64,000 nt of DNA from an uncultured Lachnospiraceae bacterium. GTDB taxonomy: Bacteria; Bacillota; Clostridia; Lachnospirales; Lachnospiraceae. Under the pieces are notes generated by a model, which had not been told where the DNA came from, made no database searches, and saw nothing but the letters and a program-made list of their open reading frames with translations. The stretch is taken from NCBI GenBank assembly GCA_910587955.1, contig CAJUNN010000002.1:62001-126000 (forward strand), written 5' to 3'. This document shows positions 8,113 to 15,918 of the stretch, piece after piece (the stretch's first letter is position 1; each line of letters opens with the position of its first letter). Position numbers and translations under genes: made by a program.

Positions 8113-10596
8113 TTAGATTCCCAGCTTCAGTTTCCGCATCTGCTCTTCAGCAGTCACATTGGTCGTGGGCTTGTAGTCTTTCAGCGGAATCAGTTTCTCA
8201 TTGACGGCATCCAGGATCCACTCCTTCTGGGGGAAGAAGTAATGATCGTACTCGTAGGGCGGCGTAATCCAGTTCTGCGCACCCACGATGGCAGGCGGAG
8301 CATCCAGATAATCAAAGGCAAGCTCCGTAATATTCTTGGCCACCTCGTCCAGGAAGGTTCCCCTTGCACAGGCGTCGGAGGTCAGAATTACTTTGCCGGT
8401 CTTCTTTACGGATTCCAGAATCTTCGTGTAATCCAAAGGAACCAGGCTGTGCAGGTTGATAAGCTCTACGGACAGGCCGTACTTCTCTTCCAGCTCTTTC
8501 ACGGCGTCGTATGCCCGGTACAGGGTTGCGCCTACGGTCAGCATGGTAATGTCGGAACCTGTCTTCAGCACATCCACATCGCCGAATGCAATCTCATATT
8601 CTCCTTCGGGAACGCCGCCCTCATGGAATTTCTCTCCGATATCGTAAATTCTCTGGCTCTCAAAGAACACCACCGGATCGGTTCCGTTCAGGGCTGCCTG
8701 CATCAAGCCCTTGGCCTCATAAGGCGTAGCCGGGAAGCAAACCTTCAGGCCCGGTACATGCGCACACATGGAAGTCCAGTCCTGGGAATGCTGTGCGCCG
8801 TACTTGGAACCTACAGACACACGCAGGATCAGGGGCATCTTCAGAATGCCGGCGCTCATGGCCTGCCATTTGGCCATCTGGTTGAAAATCTCGTCGCCGC
8901 AGCATCCGATAAAGTCGCCGTACATCAGCTCTACCACCGCGCGGCCGCCGCACATGGTGTATCCTACACCCGTACCTACAATCGCTGTCTCGGAGATGGG
9001 GGAGTTGAACAGTCTGGAGTAGGGAATCACATCCGTAAATCCGCGGTATACAGCAAAGGCTCCGCCCCAGTCGCGCACGTCTTCGCCATATGCCACAAGC
9101 GTGGGATCCTCATAATACTTATTGAACATGGGCTCAAAGATGGCGTCGCGGATGTTGTAGCGCTTCATAGCGCTCACTTCCTTGCCGTCCGCCGTGTAAT
9201 GGGTGCGGACTTTCTTCTGGATATCCGTATAGCGCTTGCAGCTCTCCTTCGGCCCGGTGACAGAGGGCTCCCTGGTGGGATCCATATTGCGCTTTTTCTC
9301 ATTGTTGAACATCAGGCGCTCCACAATGCCCGGGTCCTTTTCAAAATCAAGGTAGGGTGAAGCGTCCTTGTCCGCCGCCAGACGGCAGATGCGGGCCATA
9401 CGCTCTTTTGTCTTTGTCCAGATGGCTTCAAACTCGCTGTCCTCAGCAACGCCTGCGTCTACTACAGCCTTGCGGAAGGTTACCAGGGGATCCTGTGCTC
9501 TCCAGGCCTCGATCTCCTCCTTGGTGCGGTATGCGTTCTGATCGGAGGTGGAGTGTCCCAGCAGACGGTATGTTACTACATCCAGGAACACGGGGCCTTC
9601 GCCGCTCTTGGCCAAAGGCAGCTTCCGGCGGTATGCGTCGATAACTGCCAGCGGATTGTAGCCGTCCACACGCTCTGCATGAAGCTGGCTCTCGGTCACG
9701 CCTGCGCCCATACGCGCCAGCTCGCCGTAGCCCATGGTCTCGCCGCAGGTCTGTCCGCCCATGCCGTAGGAGTTATTGTTGATATTGAAAATCAGGGGCA
9801 GTCCGCCTCTCTTCCCTTCCTCCCAGAGAGTGCGGTACTGATCCATGGTTGCAAAGGAAAGAGCCTCCCACACGGGCCCCCGTCCCATGGAGCCGTCGCC
9901 TAAGTTCGCCACGACTACGCCTTCCTGATCGTTGCATTTCTTATAAAGGGCCGCACCGGTGGAAATGGTTGCGGAGCCGCCTACTAAAGCGTTGTTCGGA
10001 TAAACACCGAAGGGAAGGAAAAATGCGTGCATGGACCCGCCCAGTCCCTTGTGGAAACCATTCTCCCTTGCGAACAGCTCTGCCAGGGCGCCGTATACGA
10101 TAAACTCAATGGCCAGCTCTTTTACATCGCCCTCCGCCTTGCTCACGCTCTTCACGGCCTTCAGGGTCTTTCCGTCAAAGAAATTCTCCATATCGTCCAG
10201 AAGCTCTTTGTCATCCAGTTTCTGGATGCAGGACAGGCATTTGGCCAGAATCTCACTGTGGCTTCTGTGGCTTCCGAAGGTGAAATCATTTTTGTTCAGC
10301 AGGTACGCCTCACCCACAGCGGCCGCCTCCTGGCCCAGGGAGAGATGGGCGGGACCCGGGTAGGTGGTCTCTACGTCCGCATACTTTGCCTGGGTCTTGA
10401 TCTGGTTCAGCATATCCTCGAACTCCCGGCAGATGGTCATGTCGCGGAAAATACGCAGCAGATCCTCTTTGGTAAAATTCCCCTCGTCCACTTCTTCCTT
10501 CACGGACTTCTTGTACACGTTGATAGGAATATCCTTAAATGTGATTTTTCCCTCGGCGCGCATTTTGTCGGGATCGACATATAATGACTTTGGCAT
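8113..10596 (-). CDS. 2-oxoacid dehydrogenase E1, alpha-beta fusion
   Basis: 827 residues. Residues 1 to about 440 are an E1-alpha domain with the thiamine diphosphate motif GDGS (233-236) to NINNN (271-275) and GGSMH. Residues about 480-827 are an E1-beta domain (YGEDVRDWGG, NSPISETAIVGTGVGY, SYGAQHSQDWT-like core, LINLHSLVPLD). Separate alpha and beta chains are usual for pyruvate, acetoin and branched-chain complexes; here they form one chain. About 60 residues (roughly 115-175) are inserted between HRSH and the ARENGFHKGLGGSMH stretch compared with ordinary E1-alpha. Last gene of the DeoR-E2-E1 operon. The substrate (pyruvate, acetoin or a branched keto acid) cannot be settled from sequence. 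Confidence 0.9.
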   Translation of the reverse strand: MPKSLYVDPDKMRAEGKITFKDIPINVYKKSVKEEVDEGNFTKEDLLRIFRDMTICREFEDMLNQIKTQAKYADVETTYPGPAHLSLGQEAAAVGEAYLLNKNDFTFGSHRSHSEILAKCLSCIQKLDDKELLDDMENFFDGKTLKAVKSVSKAEGDVKELAIEFIVYGALAELFARENGFHKGLGGSMHAFFLPFGVYPNNALVGGSATISTGAALYKKCNDQEGVVVANLGDGSMGRGPVWEALSFATMDQYRTLWEEGKRGGLPLIFNINNNSYGMGGQTCGETMGYGELARMGAGVTESQLHAERVDGYNPLAVIDAYRRKLPLAKSGEGPVFLDVVTYRLLGHSTSDQNAYRTKEEIEAWRAQDPLVTFRKAVVDAGVAEDSEFEAIWTKTKERMARICRLAADKDASPYLDFEKDPGIVERLMFNNEKKRNMDPTREPSVTGPKESCKRYTDIQKKVRTHYTADGKEVSAMKRYNIRDAIFEPMFNKYYEDPTLVAYGEDVRDWGGAFAVYRGFTDVIPYSRLFNSPISETAIVGTGVGYTMCGGRAVVELMYGDFIGCCGDEIFNQMAKWQAMSAGILKMPLILRVSVGSKYGAQHSQDWTSMCAHVPGLKVCFPATPYEAKGLMQAALNGTDPVVFFESQRIYDIGEKFHEGGVPEGEYEIAFGDVDVLKTGSDITMLTVGATLYRAYDAVKELEEKYGLSVELINLHSLVPLDYTKILESVKKTGKVILTSDACARGTFLDEVAKNITELAFDYLDAPPAIVGAQNWITPPYEYDHYFFPQKEWILDAVNEKLIPLKDYKPTTNVTAEEQMRKLKLGI

Positions 10597-10680
10597 GTTT
10601 CATAATCTCCTTTTTATTTATTTTCCGCGGATACCGGACAGAACGGACATGCCCGCGCGCGGATGTTTGCTTAGATGGAT

Positions 10681-10710
10681 GGGCCCGGCCCGCACAAACG
10701 TGCCGGGCCC
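10681..10710 (-). promoter_or_regulatory. GC-rich hairpin between E2 and E1 genes
   Basis: GGGCCCG and GCAC on the left pair with GTGC and CGGGCCC on the right around an AAAC loop, with a small internal bulge. No T run follows, so it more likely stabilises mRNA ends than stops transcription. Confidence 0.5.
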
Positions 10711-10721
10711 CGATTGGTTGG

Positions 10722-12668
10722 TTATTTCATCATTAATAAAGAAATGTTCTCAAGAGCGGTGCACAGCTCTTTCACAAATCTGGAAGCCGGTGTTCCGTCC
10801 AGCGCCCTGTGGTCATAGGACAGGCAGAGGCCCATTGCCGGGTATGTCTTGATCTCGCCGTTTACTTCCTTCACCCGGGTGGTGATGCCGCAGACGCCGA
10901 GGATACCTACCTGAGGCGGATTTACAACCGGTGTAAACATCTCTACGCCGAGGGAACCTACATTAGATACGGTAAAGCTCGCGCCGGAAAGCATATCCGG
11001 GGTAGCCTTGCCCTCCTGGCAGATCTTCGCCAGCCGTTTGGCTTCTACGCACATCTCAGCCAGAGTCATCTTGTTAGCGTTGAAGATGGTGGGAACCATC
11101 AGTCCCTTGGGCGTATCCACCGCCATTCCCAGATGTACGTTGGTGTATTTCCGCAGTACATTTTCCTCCGGCATAATGGCGTTCAGATCCGGATGGTTCA
11201 GGATAATGCGGGATACGGCAAACATTACCATATCGTTCAGGGTAATATTCGGCATTCCCATGGCCTCTCCGTTGGCTTTGATCTGTTTTCTTAAGTTCAT
11301 GAGGGCCGTAGCATCAAAGGTATGGTAATGGGTGAGCTGAGCCATGGTGCTCAAAGATTTCACCATCGCCTTGGCCGTAGCCTTTCTCACGCCGGAGAAT
11401 TTTACATCTACATATTCAGCTTCTGCTGCAGGTGCTGCCGCCGGAGCTGCCTCTGCGGCCGCAGGCGCTTCTGCCGCTGCGGGCGCCGCCGGGGCTTTTG
11501 CCGGAACCGCGGCTGCATACGCTCTCACATCCGCCTCTACGATCCGTCCGTGAGGACCCGTAGGCGTTGCCGCTGTAGCATCCACACCCAGATCCCGGGC
11601 TGCCATTCTGGCTCTCGGTGATACCTTGGCGCCGGGATTGGCCGGGCCGGATGCTGCCGGAGCACCGGGCGCTGCTGCAGGTGCTTCTGCCGCTGCAGGA
11701 GCCGTTCCCTCCTTGAGGCCTTCGATGCTGTCCCCCGGTTTTCCGATGGCGCATACATTCACAAGTACCGGGACCTCGTCTCCGTCCTCATAGAAAATCT
11801 CAAGCAGCTCGCCCTCTGCCGTAGATTCGCATTCAAAAGCAGCCTTATCTGTCTCATAAGTAAAGAGAACCTCACCCATGGCCACGTGATCGCCTTTCTT
11901 CTTATGCCACTCGGTAATCACGCACTCCTCCACGGTAATGCCTGCCTTGGGCATCAATACGCCTGCTGCCATATTGCCGGCAGGCGCGGCCGCAGGAGCC
12001 GCCGGGGCTGCTGCCGGAGCTTCCGCTGCGGGTGCCGCCGCAGGAGCCGTTCCTTCCTTGATGCCTTCGATGCTGTCTCCCGGTTTTCCGATGGCGCATA
12101 CATTCACAAGTACCGGAACCTCATCTCCGTCCTCATAGAAAATCTCAAGCAGCTCGCCCTCTGCCGTAGACTCGCACTCAAAGGACGCCTTGTCCGTCTC
12201 ATAGGTAAAAAGGATGTCTCCCACATTTACGTGGTCTCCCTTTTTCTTCAGCCATTCCGTAATAATACATTCTTCCACGGTGATTCCCGCCTTGGGCATC
12301 AGCACGCCTGCGGCCACATTGCCGGCAGGTGCCGCTGCTGCAGAAGGCGCGGCCGCAGCGGGAGCTTCCGCTGCCGGAGCTGCCTGTGCAGGTTCCGCCG
12401 TCCCCTCTTTGATGCCGGAGATATCCTCTCCCGGCTGTCCCACCGCACACACATTCACCAGAACGGGTACTTCGTCCCCTTCTTCATAAAAAATCTCAAG
12501 GATCTCTCCTTCTGCTGTGGATTCACACTCGAAGGATGCCTTATCCGTCTCATAGGTAAAGAGAATGTCGCCCACGTTTACATGGTCGCCCTTTTTCTTC
12601 AGCCATTCCGTAATAATACATTCTTCTACGGTAATTCCTGCTTTTGGCATCAATACGCCTACTGCCAT
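10722..12668 (-). CDS. 2-oxoacid dehydrogenase E2, three lipoyl domains
   Basis: 648 residues from the ATG at 12668, which has GGAGGG seven bases upstream. Three near-identical lipoyl domains carry the lipoylated lysines K43, K160 and K275 in ETDKA motifs. They are joined by Ala/Pro-rich linkers (about 90-117, 207-232, 322-345). A peripheral-subunit-binding domain (349-385, VSPRARMAARDLGVD) should hold E1 or E3. The catalytic acyltransferase domain (about 418-648) has the active-site DHRALDG (H620, D624). Three lipoyl domains are seen in some PDH E2s, such as that of E. coli. The gene follows the DeoR-type regulator by 58 bp and precedes E1 by 125 bp. No dihydrolipoyl dehydrogenase is in the window. 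Confidence 0.94.
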   Translation of the reverse strand: MAVGVLMPKAGITVEECIITEWLKKKGDHVNVGDILFTYETDKASFECESTAEGEILEIFYEEGDEVPVLVNVCAVGQPGEDISGIKEGTAEPAQAAPAAEAPAAAAPSAAAAPAGNVAAGVLMPKAGITVEECIITEWLKKKGDHVNVGDILFTYETDKASFECESTAEGELLEIFYEDGDEVPVLVNVCAIGKPGDSIEGIKEGTAPAAAPAAEAPAAAPAAPAAAPAGNMAAGVLMPKAGITVEECVITEWHKKKGDHVAMGEVLFTYETDKAAFECESTAEGELLEIFYEDGDEVPVLVNVCAIGKPGDSIEGLKEGTAPAAAEAPAAAPGAPAASGPANPGAKVSPRARMAARDLGVDATAATPTGPHGRIVEADVRAYAAAVPAKAPAAPAAAEAPAAAEAAPAAAPAAEAEYVDVKFSGVRKATAKAMVKSLSTMAQLTHYHTFDATALMNLRKQIKANGEAMGMPNITLNDMVMFAVSRIILNHPDLNAIMPEENVLRKYTNVHLGMAVDTPKGLMVPTIFNANKMTLAEMCVEAKRLAKICQEGKATPDMLSGASFTVSNVGSLGVEMFTPVVNPPQVGILGVCGITTRVKEVNGEIKTYPAMGLCLSYDHRALDGTPASRFVKELCTALENISLLMMK

Positions 12669-12726
12669 CTTTTTTCCCTCCATTGCGCTTGTTTCATTTA
12701 TTTTTTGTTTCATTACAACCAAAATC

Positions 12727-13485
12727 TCAAAGAACCCGGACGCCTGCCTGCTCCGCCCGGTCTAAAAATTCCCGGGGCAGCCCTCCGTCGCTGACAATAC
12801 AGTCCGCGTTCTCAATATTGCCGAAGGTATAGGGAAGTATCTTGCCGCACTTGGAACTGTCCATCAAAATCACTTTTTTCCCCGCCTTCTCCATCATCAG
12901 CCGTTTCACCAGCATCTCATCCTCTTTGCCGCAGGTAAAGCCCCCCTGGTCCGTATAACCGGAAACGCCCAAAAACGCCGTGGCAATGTTGATCTGCTCC
13001 AGCATCTTCAGGGTGCTCTGCCCGGACACTGCCTGATTGAAGCGGTTTAAGGTCCCCCCGCACATATGGATAGTAGGAATGGTAAGGCGCCCCAGCTCCA
13101 TGGCAATATTAGGACCTGTGGTAAAAATATTAACATCCATGTCGGGAAGGGCCTGGGCAAGCGCCATGCTGGAAGTCCCTGCGTCCAGAAACACAGCACT
13201 GCCGGGATCGATAAGCTTCAGGGCTTTCCGCGCCATTTCCCGCTTGGCCTTCCGATTGGTCTGCATCCGCGCCTCCAGCTTCACTTCTGTAGGACTGCTT
13301 CCCGCCGTGGGAGACATGGCCCCGCCCCTGGTGCGGAGAATCACGCCCTCCTCCTCCAGCTTCTCCAAATCCCGGTGTATTGTCATTAAACTGACATCAG
13401 GAAAAAGAGCGCTGATCTCCTTTACGGTGACTGCACCTTTTTCCTGAATAAACTTTCCGATATGTTCTCTGCGGAGCTGGTTCAT
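12727..13485 (-). CDS. DeoR/GlpR-family transcriptional regulator
   Basis: 252 residues. The N-terminal winged helix-turn-helix has the DeoR signature (RREHIGKFIQEKGAVTVKEISALFPDVSLMTIHRDLEKLEEEGVILRTRGGA, residues 5-56). The C-terminal sugar-phosphate-sensing domain, related to ribose-5-phosphate isomerase, has FLDAGTSS, TTGPNIA and ILMDSSKCGK. It is the first gene of the operon with the E2 and E1 genes, so it probably controls them and itself. A sugar phosphate is the usual effector in this family, which suggests the dehydrogenase serves a carbohydrate-linked pathway. Confidence 0.93.
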   Translation of the reverse strand: MNQLRREHIGKFIQEKGAVTVKEISALFPDVSLMTIHRDLEKLEEEGVILRTRGGAMSPTAGSSPTEVKLEARMQTNRKAKREMARKALKLIDPGSAVFLDAGTSSMALAQALPDMDVNIFTTGPNIAMELGRLTIPTIHMCGGTLNRFNQAVSGQSTLKMLEQINIATAFLGVSGYTDQGGFTCGKEDEMLVKRLMMEKAGKKVILMDSSKCGKILPYTFGNIENADCIVSDGGLPREFLDRAEQAGVRVL

Positions 13486-13538
13486 ATTATGTATCCTCTT
13501 GTTGTGAATTGTTATGTATGAAGGTCCGTCTTTAACAA

Positions 13539-13567
13539 ATCATAACATTTTATAACATTTCCGTCAA
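13539..13567 (-). promoter_or_regulatory. Promoter of the DeoR-E2-E1 operon, with candidate operator
   Basis: Minus strand TTGACG (13567-13562), 17 bases, TATGAT (13544-13539): near-consensus sigma-A. The spacer and -10 hold two direct copies of AATGTTAT, a plausible DeoR-family site that would give autoregulation. Confidence 0.75.
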
Positions 13568-13598
13568 CAGGTTTTCTCATTTTTTCCAAATAAAATAA

Positions 13599-13631
13599 AA
13601 AAGCTTCTGCCTTTTCTCAGGCAAAAGCTTT
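13599..13631 (-). terminator. Intrinsic terminator after queT
   Basis: A hairpin with arms AAAGCTTTTGCC and GGCAGAAGCTTT (one mismatch) around an 8-base loop is followed on the minus strand by TTTTATTTTATTT. It lies 20 bases after the queT stop and before the promoter of the DeoR operon. Confidence 0.88.
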
Positions 13632-13651
13632 CACTCTCTCTATTTTTATTA

Positions 13652-14140
13652 TTACGCCGCTTTAAACAGCACCTTCTTATACCTGGAAAGCACCACCAGC
13701 AGTACTGTTCCCATCATTCCGCAGGATAAAATCTCTCCCAAACCTACCGTTCCCATCAAAAAGGGGATGGGCAGCGGATCCCCGTATCCATACCGCAGGA
13801 CAAAGGGAATGATCAGCACATTTGCCACAATGGGCGGCAACGGCGCCAGGTATCTGCTCTTCTTCCGCAGCAGATACGTTCCCACCGCGCCTATGAGCGT
13901 CGCAACACTTCCAAAAGCCACATCCAGCAGGATTCCGCCTCCCAGCAGATTGGCAGCCAGACAGCCGATAAAAAGTCCGGGGACTGCCGCCGGCGTAAAG
14001 AAGGGCAGAACCGTCAGCGCCTCCGCAACGCGGGTCTGAATGGCTCCGTAGCTGATGGGCTCAAAGACAATGCAAAGAACCACGTAGATAGCGGCAATCA
14101 TAGCCGCCTGAGTCATAAACTGCACTTTGTTTTCTCTCAT
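13652..14140 (-). CDS. queT: QueT-family queuosine precursor (preQ0/preQ1) transporter
   Basis: 162 residues, five to six hydrophobic spans, with family stretches EPISYGAIQTRVAEALTVLP and PGLFIGCLAANLLGGG. QueT is an energy-coupling-factor-type membrane component for import of queuine precursors used in tRNA anticodon modification. A longer reading from 14191 is ruled out because those bases form the aptamer of a preQ1-I riboswitch; the ATG at 14140 has GGAGAG eight bases before it. The riboswitch independently supports the function. Confidence 0.93.
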   Translation of the reverse strand: MRENKVQFMTQAAMIAAIYVVLCIVFEPISYGAIQTRVAEALTVLPFFTPAAVPGLFIGCLAANLLGGGILLDVAFGSVATLIGAVGTYLLRKKSRYLAPLPPIVANVLIIPFVLRYGYGDPLPIPFLMGTVGLGEILSCGMMGTVLLVVLSRYKKVLFKAA

Positions 14141-14150
14141 ATTTTGTTCT

Positions 14151-14193
14151 CTCCTTAGTTTTGTTTTACGTGTGGATGGTTTCGAACACACGG
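14151..14193 (-). ncRNA. PreQ1-I riboswitch
   Basis: Minus strand 14193-14151. A 6-bp stem (CGTGTG/CACACG) closes a 12-base loop beginning TTC. An A-rich tail ending AACTAAGGAG follows, in which CTAA folds back on the loop to form the pseudoknot. This matches the layout of the Bacillus subtilis queC aptamer, including loop length and tail. The Shine-Dalgarno GGAG follows directly, so ligand binding should hide it and block queT translation. Confidence 0.9.
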
Positions 14194-14240
14194 GTCTCTT
14201 TTGCCGGAAACTCTGTCTGCCAGATATATCCGACTTGTCA

Positions 14241-14268
14241 AGTATAGCATGAAGCAGAAAAAAGTCAA
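14241..14268 (-). promoter_or_regulatory. Promoter of queT
   Basis: Minus strand TTGACT (14268-14263), 16 bases, TATACT (14246-14241). This gives a leader of about 94 bases that contains the riboswitch. Confidence 0.75.
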
Positions 14269-14279
14269 TGACTTTTTAT

Positions 14280-14308
14280 TTGACCTTTTCTTCTTTCTTT
14301 GTTATCAT
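14280..14308 (+). promoter_or_regulatory. Promoter of the NSS symporter gene
   Basis: TTGACC (14280-14285), 17 bases, TATCAT (14303-14308). The start would lie about 45 bases before the ATG at 14360. Confidence 0.7.
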
Positions 14309-14359
14309 CTTTTTATATGCCGTGTCTGCGGCTTTGGAAAAATGAGGAGGAATTATGTA

Positions 14360-15733
14360 ATGGAAAAGCGCGAAAAATTTTCATCCAGGCTTGGTTTTAT
14401 CCTGATCTCCGCCGGATGCGCCGTTGGATTGGGAAATGTCTGGAGATTTCCTTATATTACGGGAAAATACGGAGGAGCAGCCTTTGTACTGATCTATCTT
14501 GTGTTCTTGGTAATCTTGGGAATGCCCATTATGGCCATGGAGTTTGCCGTGGGCCGCGCCAGCCAGAAGTCAGCGGCCAGAAGCTTTCATGTGCTGGAGC
14601 CTAAGGGCAGTTTCTGGCATCTGGAGGGTTATGCAGCCATGGCCGGAAACTATCTGCTGATGATGTTTTACACCACCGTGGGCGGCTGGATGCTGGCCTA
14701 TGTTTTTAAAATGATCTCCGGTACCTTTACCGGACTGTCCCCCGAGGAGGTGGGCGGCGTATTTTCCGGAATGCTGGGGGAACCCGGCCCCATGACCTTC
14801 TGGATGATTGTCACGGTAATTCTAAGCTTCGGCATCTGCAGTCTGGGACTTCGAAACGGCGTAGAACGGATCACAAAAATTATGATGGCTTTTCTCTTCC
14901 TGATCCTGGTGATCTTATGTGTTCGCAGCGTGACTCTTGAGGGCGCCGCAGCAGGATTGAGTTTCTATCTGGTGCCTGATTTCGGCAAGGTGGCGGAAAA
15001 CGGCGCCGGGGAAGTTATCTTTGCCGCTATGGGCCAGGCGTTCTTTACTTTAAGTCTCGGCATCGGAGCTATGGCTATCTTCGGCAGCTATATCAGCAAG
15101 GACCGCACCCTCATGGGCGAGTCCTTAAATATCTGTGCCCTGGACACCCTGATTGCCCTGATGGCAGGCCTGGTAATCTTCCCCGCCTGCTTCGCCTTCG
15201 GCGTAGATCCGGGAGAGGGTCCCGGCCTGGTATTTGTCACCCTGCCGAACATCTTTAACCAAATGGCGGGCGGACAGCTCTGGGGGACTTTATTCTTTAT
15301 CTTTATGAGTTTTGCGGCATTGTCTACGGTGATTGCCGTGTTTGAAAATATTATCAGCTTCGCCATTGACCTTTGGGGATGGAGCAGAAAGAAAGCAGTG
15401 CTGGTCAACCTGATCCTGATTCTGGTTCTCTCCATGCCTTGTGTTCTGGGCTTTAACCTCTGGAGCGGCTTTGCTCCCCTGGGCGCCGGAAGCACCATTC
15501 AGGACCTGGAGGACTTTATCGTATCCAACAACCTTCTGCCTCTGGGAAGCCTGGTATATCTCCTCTTCTGCACCAGCCGCTACGGCTGGGGCTGGAAGAA
15601 CTTTATCGCCGAGGCGGACGCCGGCGAGGGAATCCGGTTCCCCAAATGGGCGAGATTTTACGTGTCCTATATTCTGCCCCTGATCGTGCTCTTTATCTTT
15701 GTGATGGGGTATTGGCAGAAATTTGCAGGCTGA
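14360..15733 (+). CDS. Sodium-dependent transporter, neurotransmitter:sodium symporter family
   Basis: 457 residues, about 11-12 hydrophobic spans. The family signature is at the N-terminus: SRLGFILISAGCAVGLGNVWRFPY, with the unwound first helix that binds sodium and substrate. Bacterial members (LeuT, TnaT, MhsT types) take up amino acids such as leucine, tryptophan or tyrosine with Na+. The real start is the ATG at 14360 with AGGAGG nine bases before it; the upstream open frame covers the promoter. Single-gene unit, closed by a two-way terminator. The amino-acid substrate is not predictable. Confidence 0.93.
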   Translation: MEKREKFSSRLGFILISAGCAVGLGNVWRFPYITGKYGGAAFVLIYLVFLVILGMPIMAMEFAVGRASQKSAARSFHVLEPKGSFWHLEGYAAMAGNYLLMMFYTTVGGWMLAYVFKMISGTFTGLSPEEVGGVFSGMLGEPGPMTFWMIVTVILSFGICSLGLRNGVERITKIMMAFLFLILVILCVRSVTLEGAAAGLSFYLVPDFGKVAENGAGEVIFAAMGQAFFTLSLGIGAMAIFGSYISKDRTLMGESLNICALDTLIALMAGLVIFPACFAFGVDPGEGPGLVFVTLPNIFNQMAGGQLWGTLFFIFMSFAALSTVIAVFENIISFAIDLWGWSRKKAVLVNLILILVLSMPCVLGFNLWSGFAPLGAGSTIQDLEDFIVSNNLLPLGSLVYLLFCTSRYGWGWKNFIAEADAGEGIRFPKWARFYVSYILPLIVLFIFVMGYWQKFAG

Positions 15734-15835
15734 TGGCCGGCTTTTGATATGTGCCAAATAAAAGAAACCGGGCTGCGGGCTTCCCAAAAGCGGTGTGGCC
15801 CACTTAAAAGATTAAATCGGTTTCCCGGGCAAATA

Positions 15836-15892
15836 AAAAATAGACATAGGATTCCATTCTGCATACAGAAATCGAATCTCTATGTCTATTTT
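15836..15892. terminator. Bidirectional intrinsic terminator
   Basis: A long, nearly perfect hairpin has outer arms AAAATAGACATAG and CTATGTCTATTTT. It gives an A run on one side and a T run on the other. It separates the converging symporter and FAD-oxidoreductase genes. Confidence 0.93.
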
Positions 15893-15918
15893 ATCTATCC
15901 GTTCAGCCAAACGCGCTT

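Noticed and set aside
14141..14191. Longer N-terminus for QueT
   Set aside because: These bases form the preQ1-I aptamer and Shine-Dalgarno; the family start is at 14140.
14194..14240. A second riboswitch (purine-like motif) upstream of the preQ1 aptamer
   Set aside because: A few bases resemble conserved purine-riboswitch joins, but no three-stem junction can be drawn.
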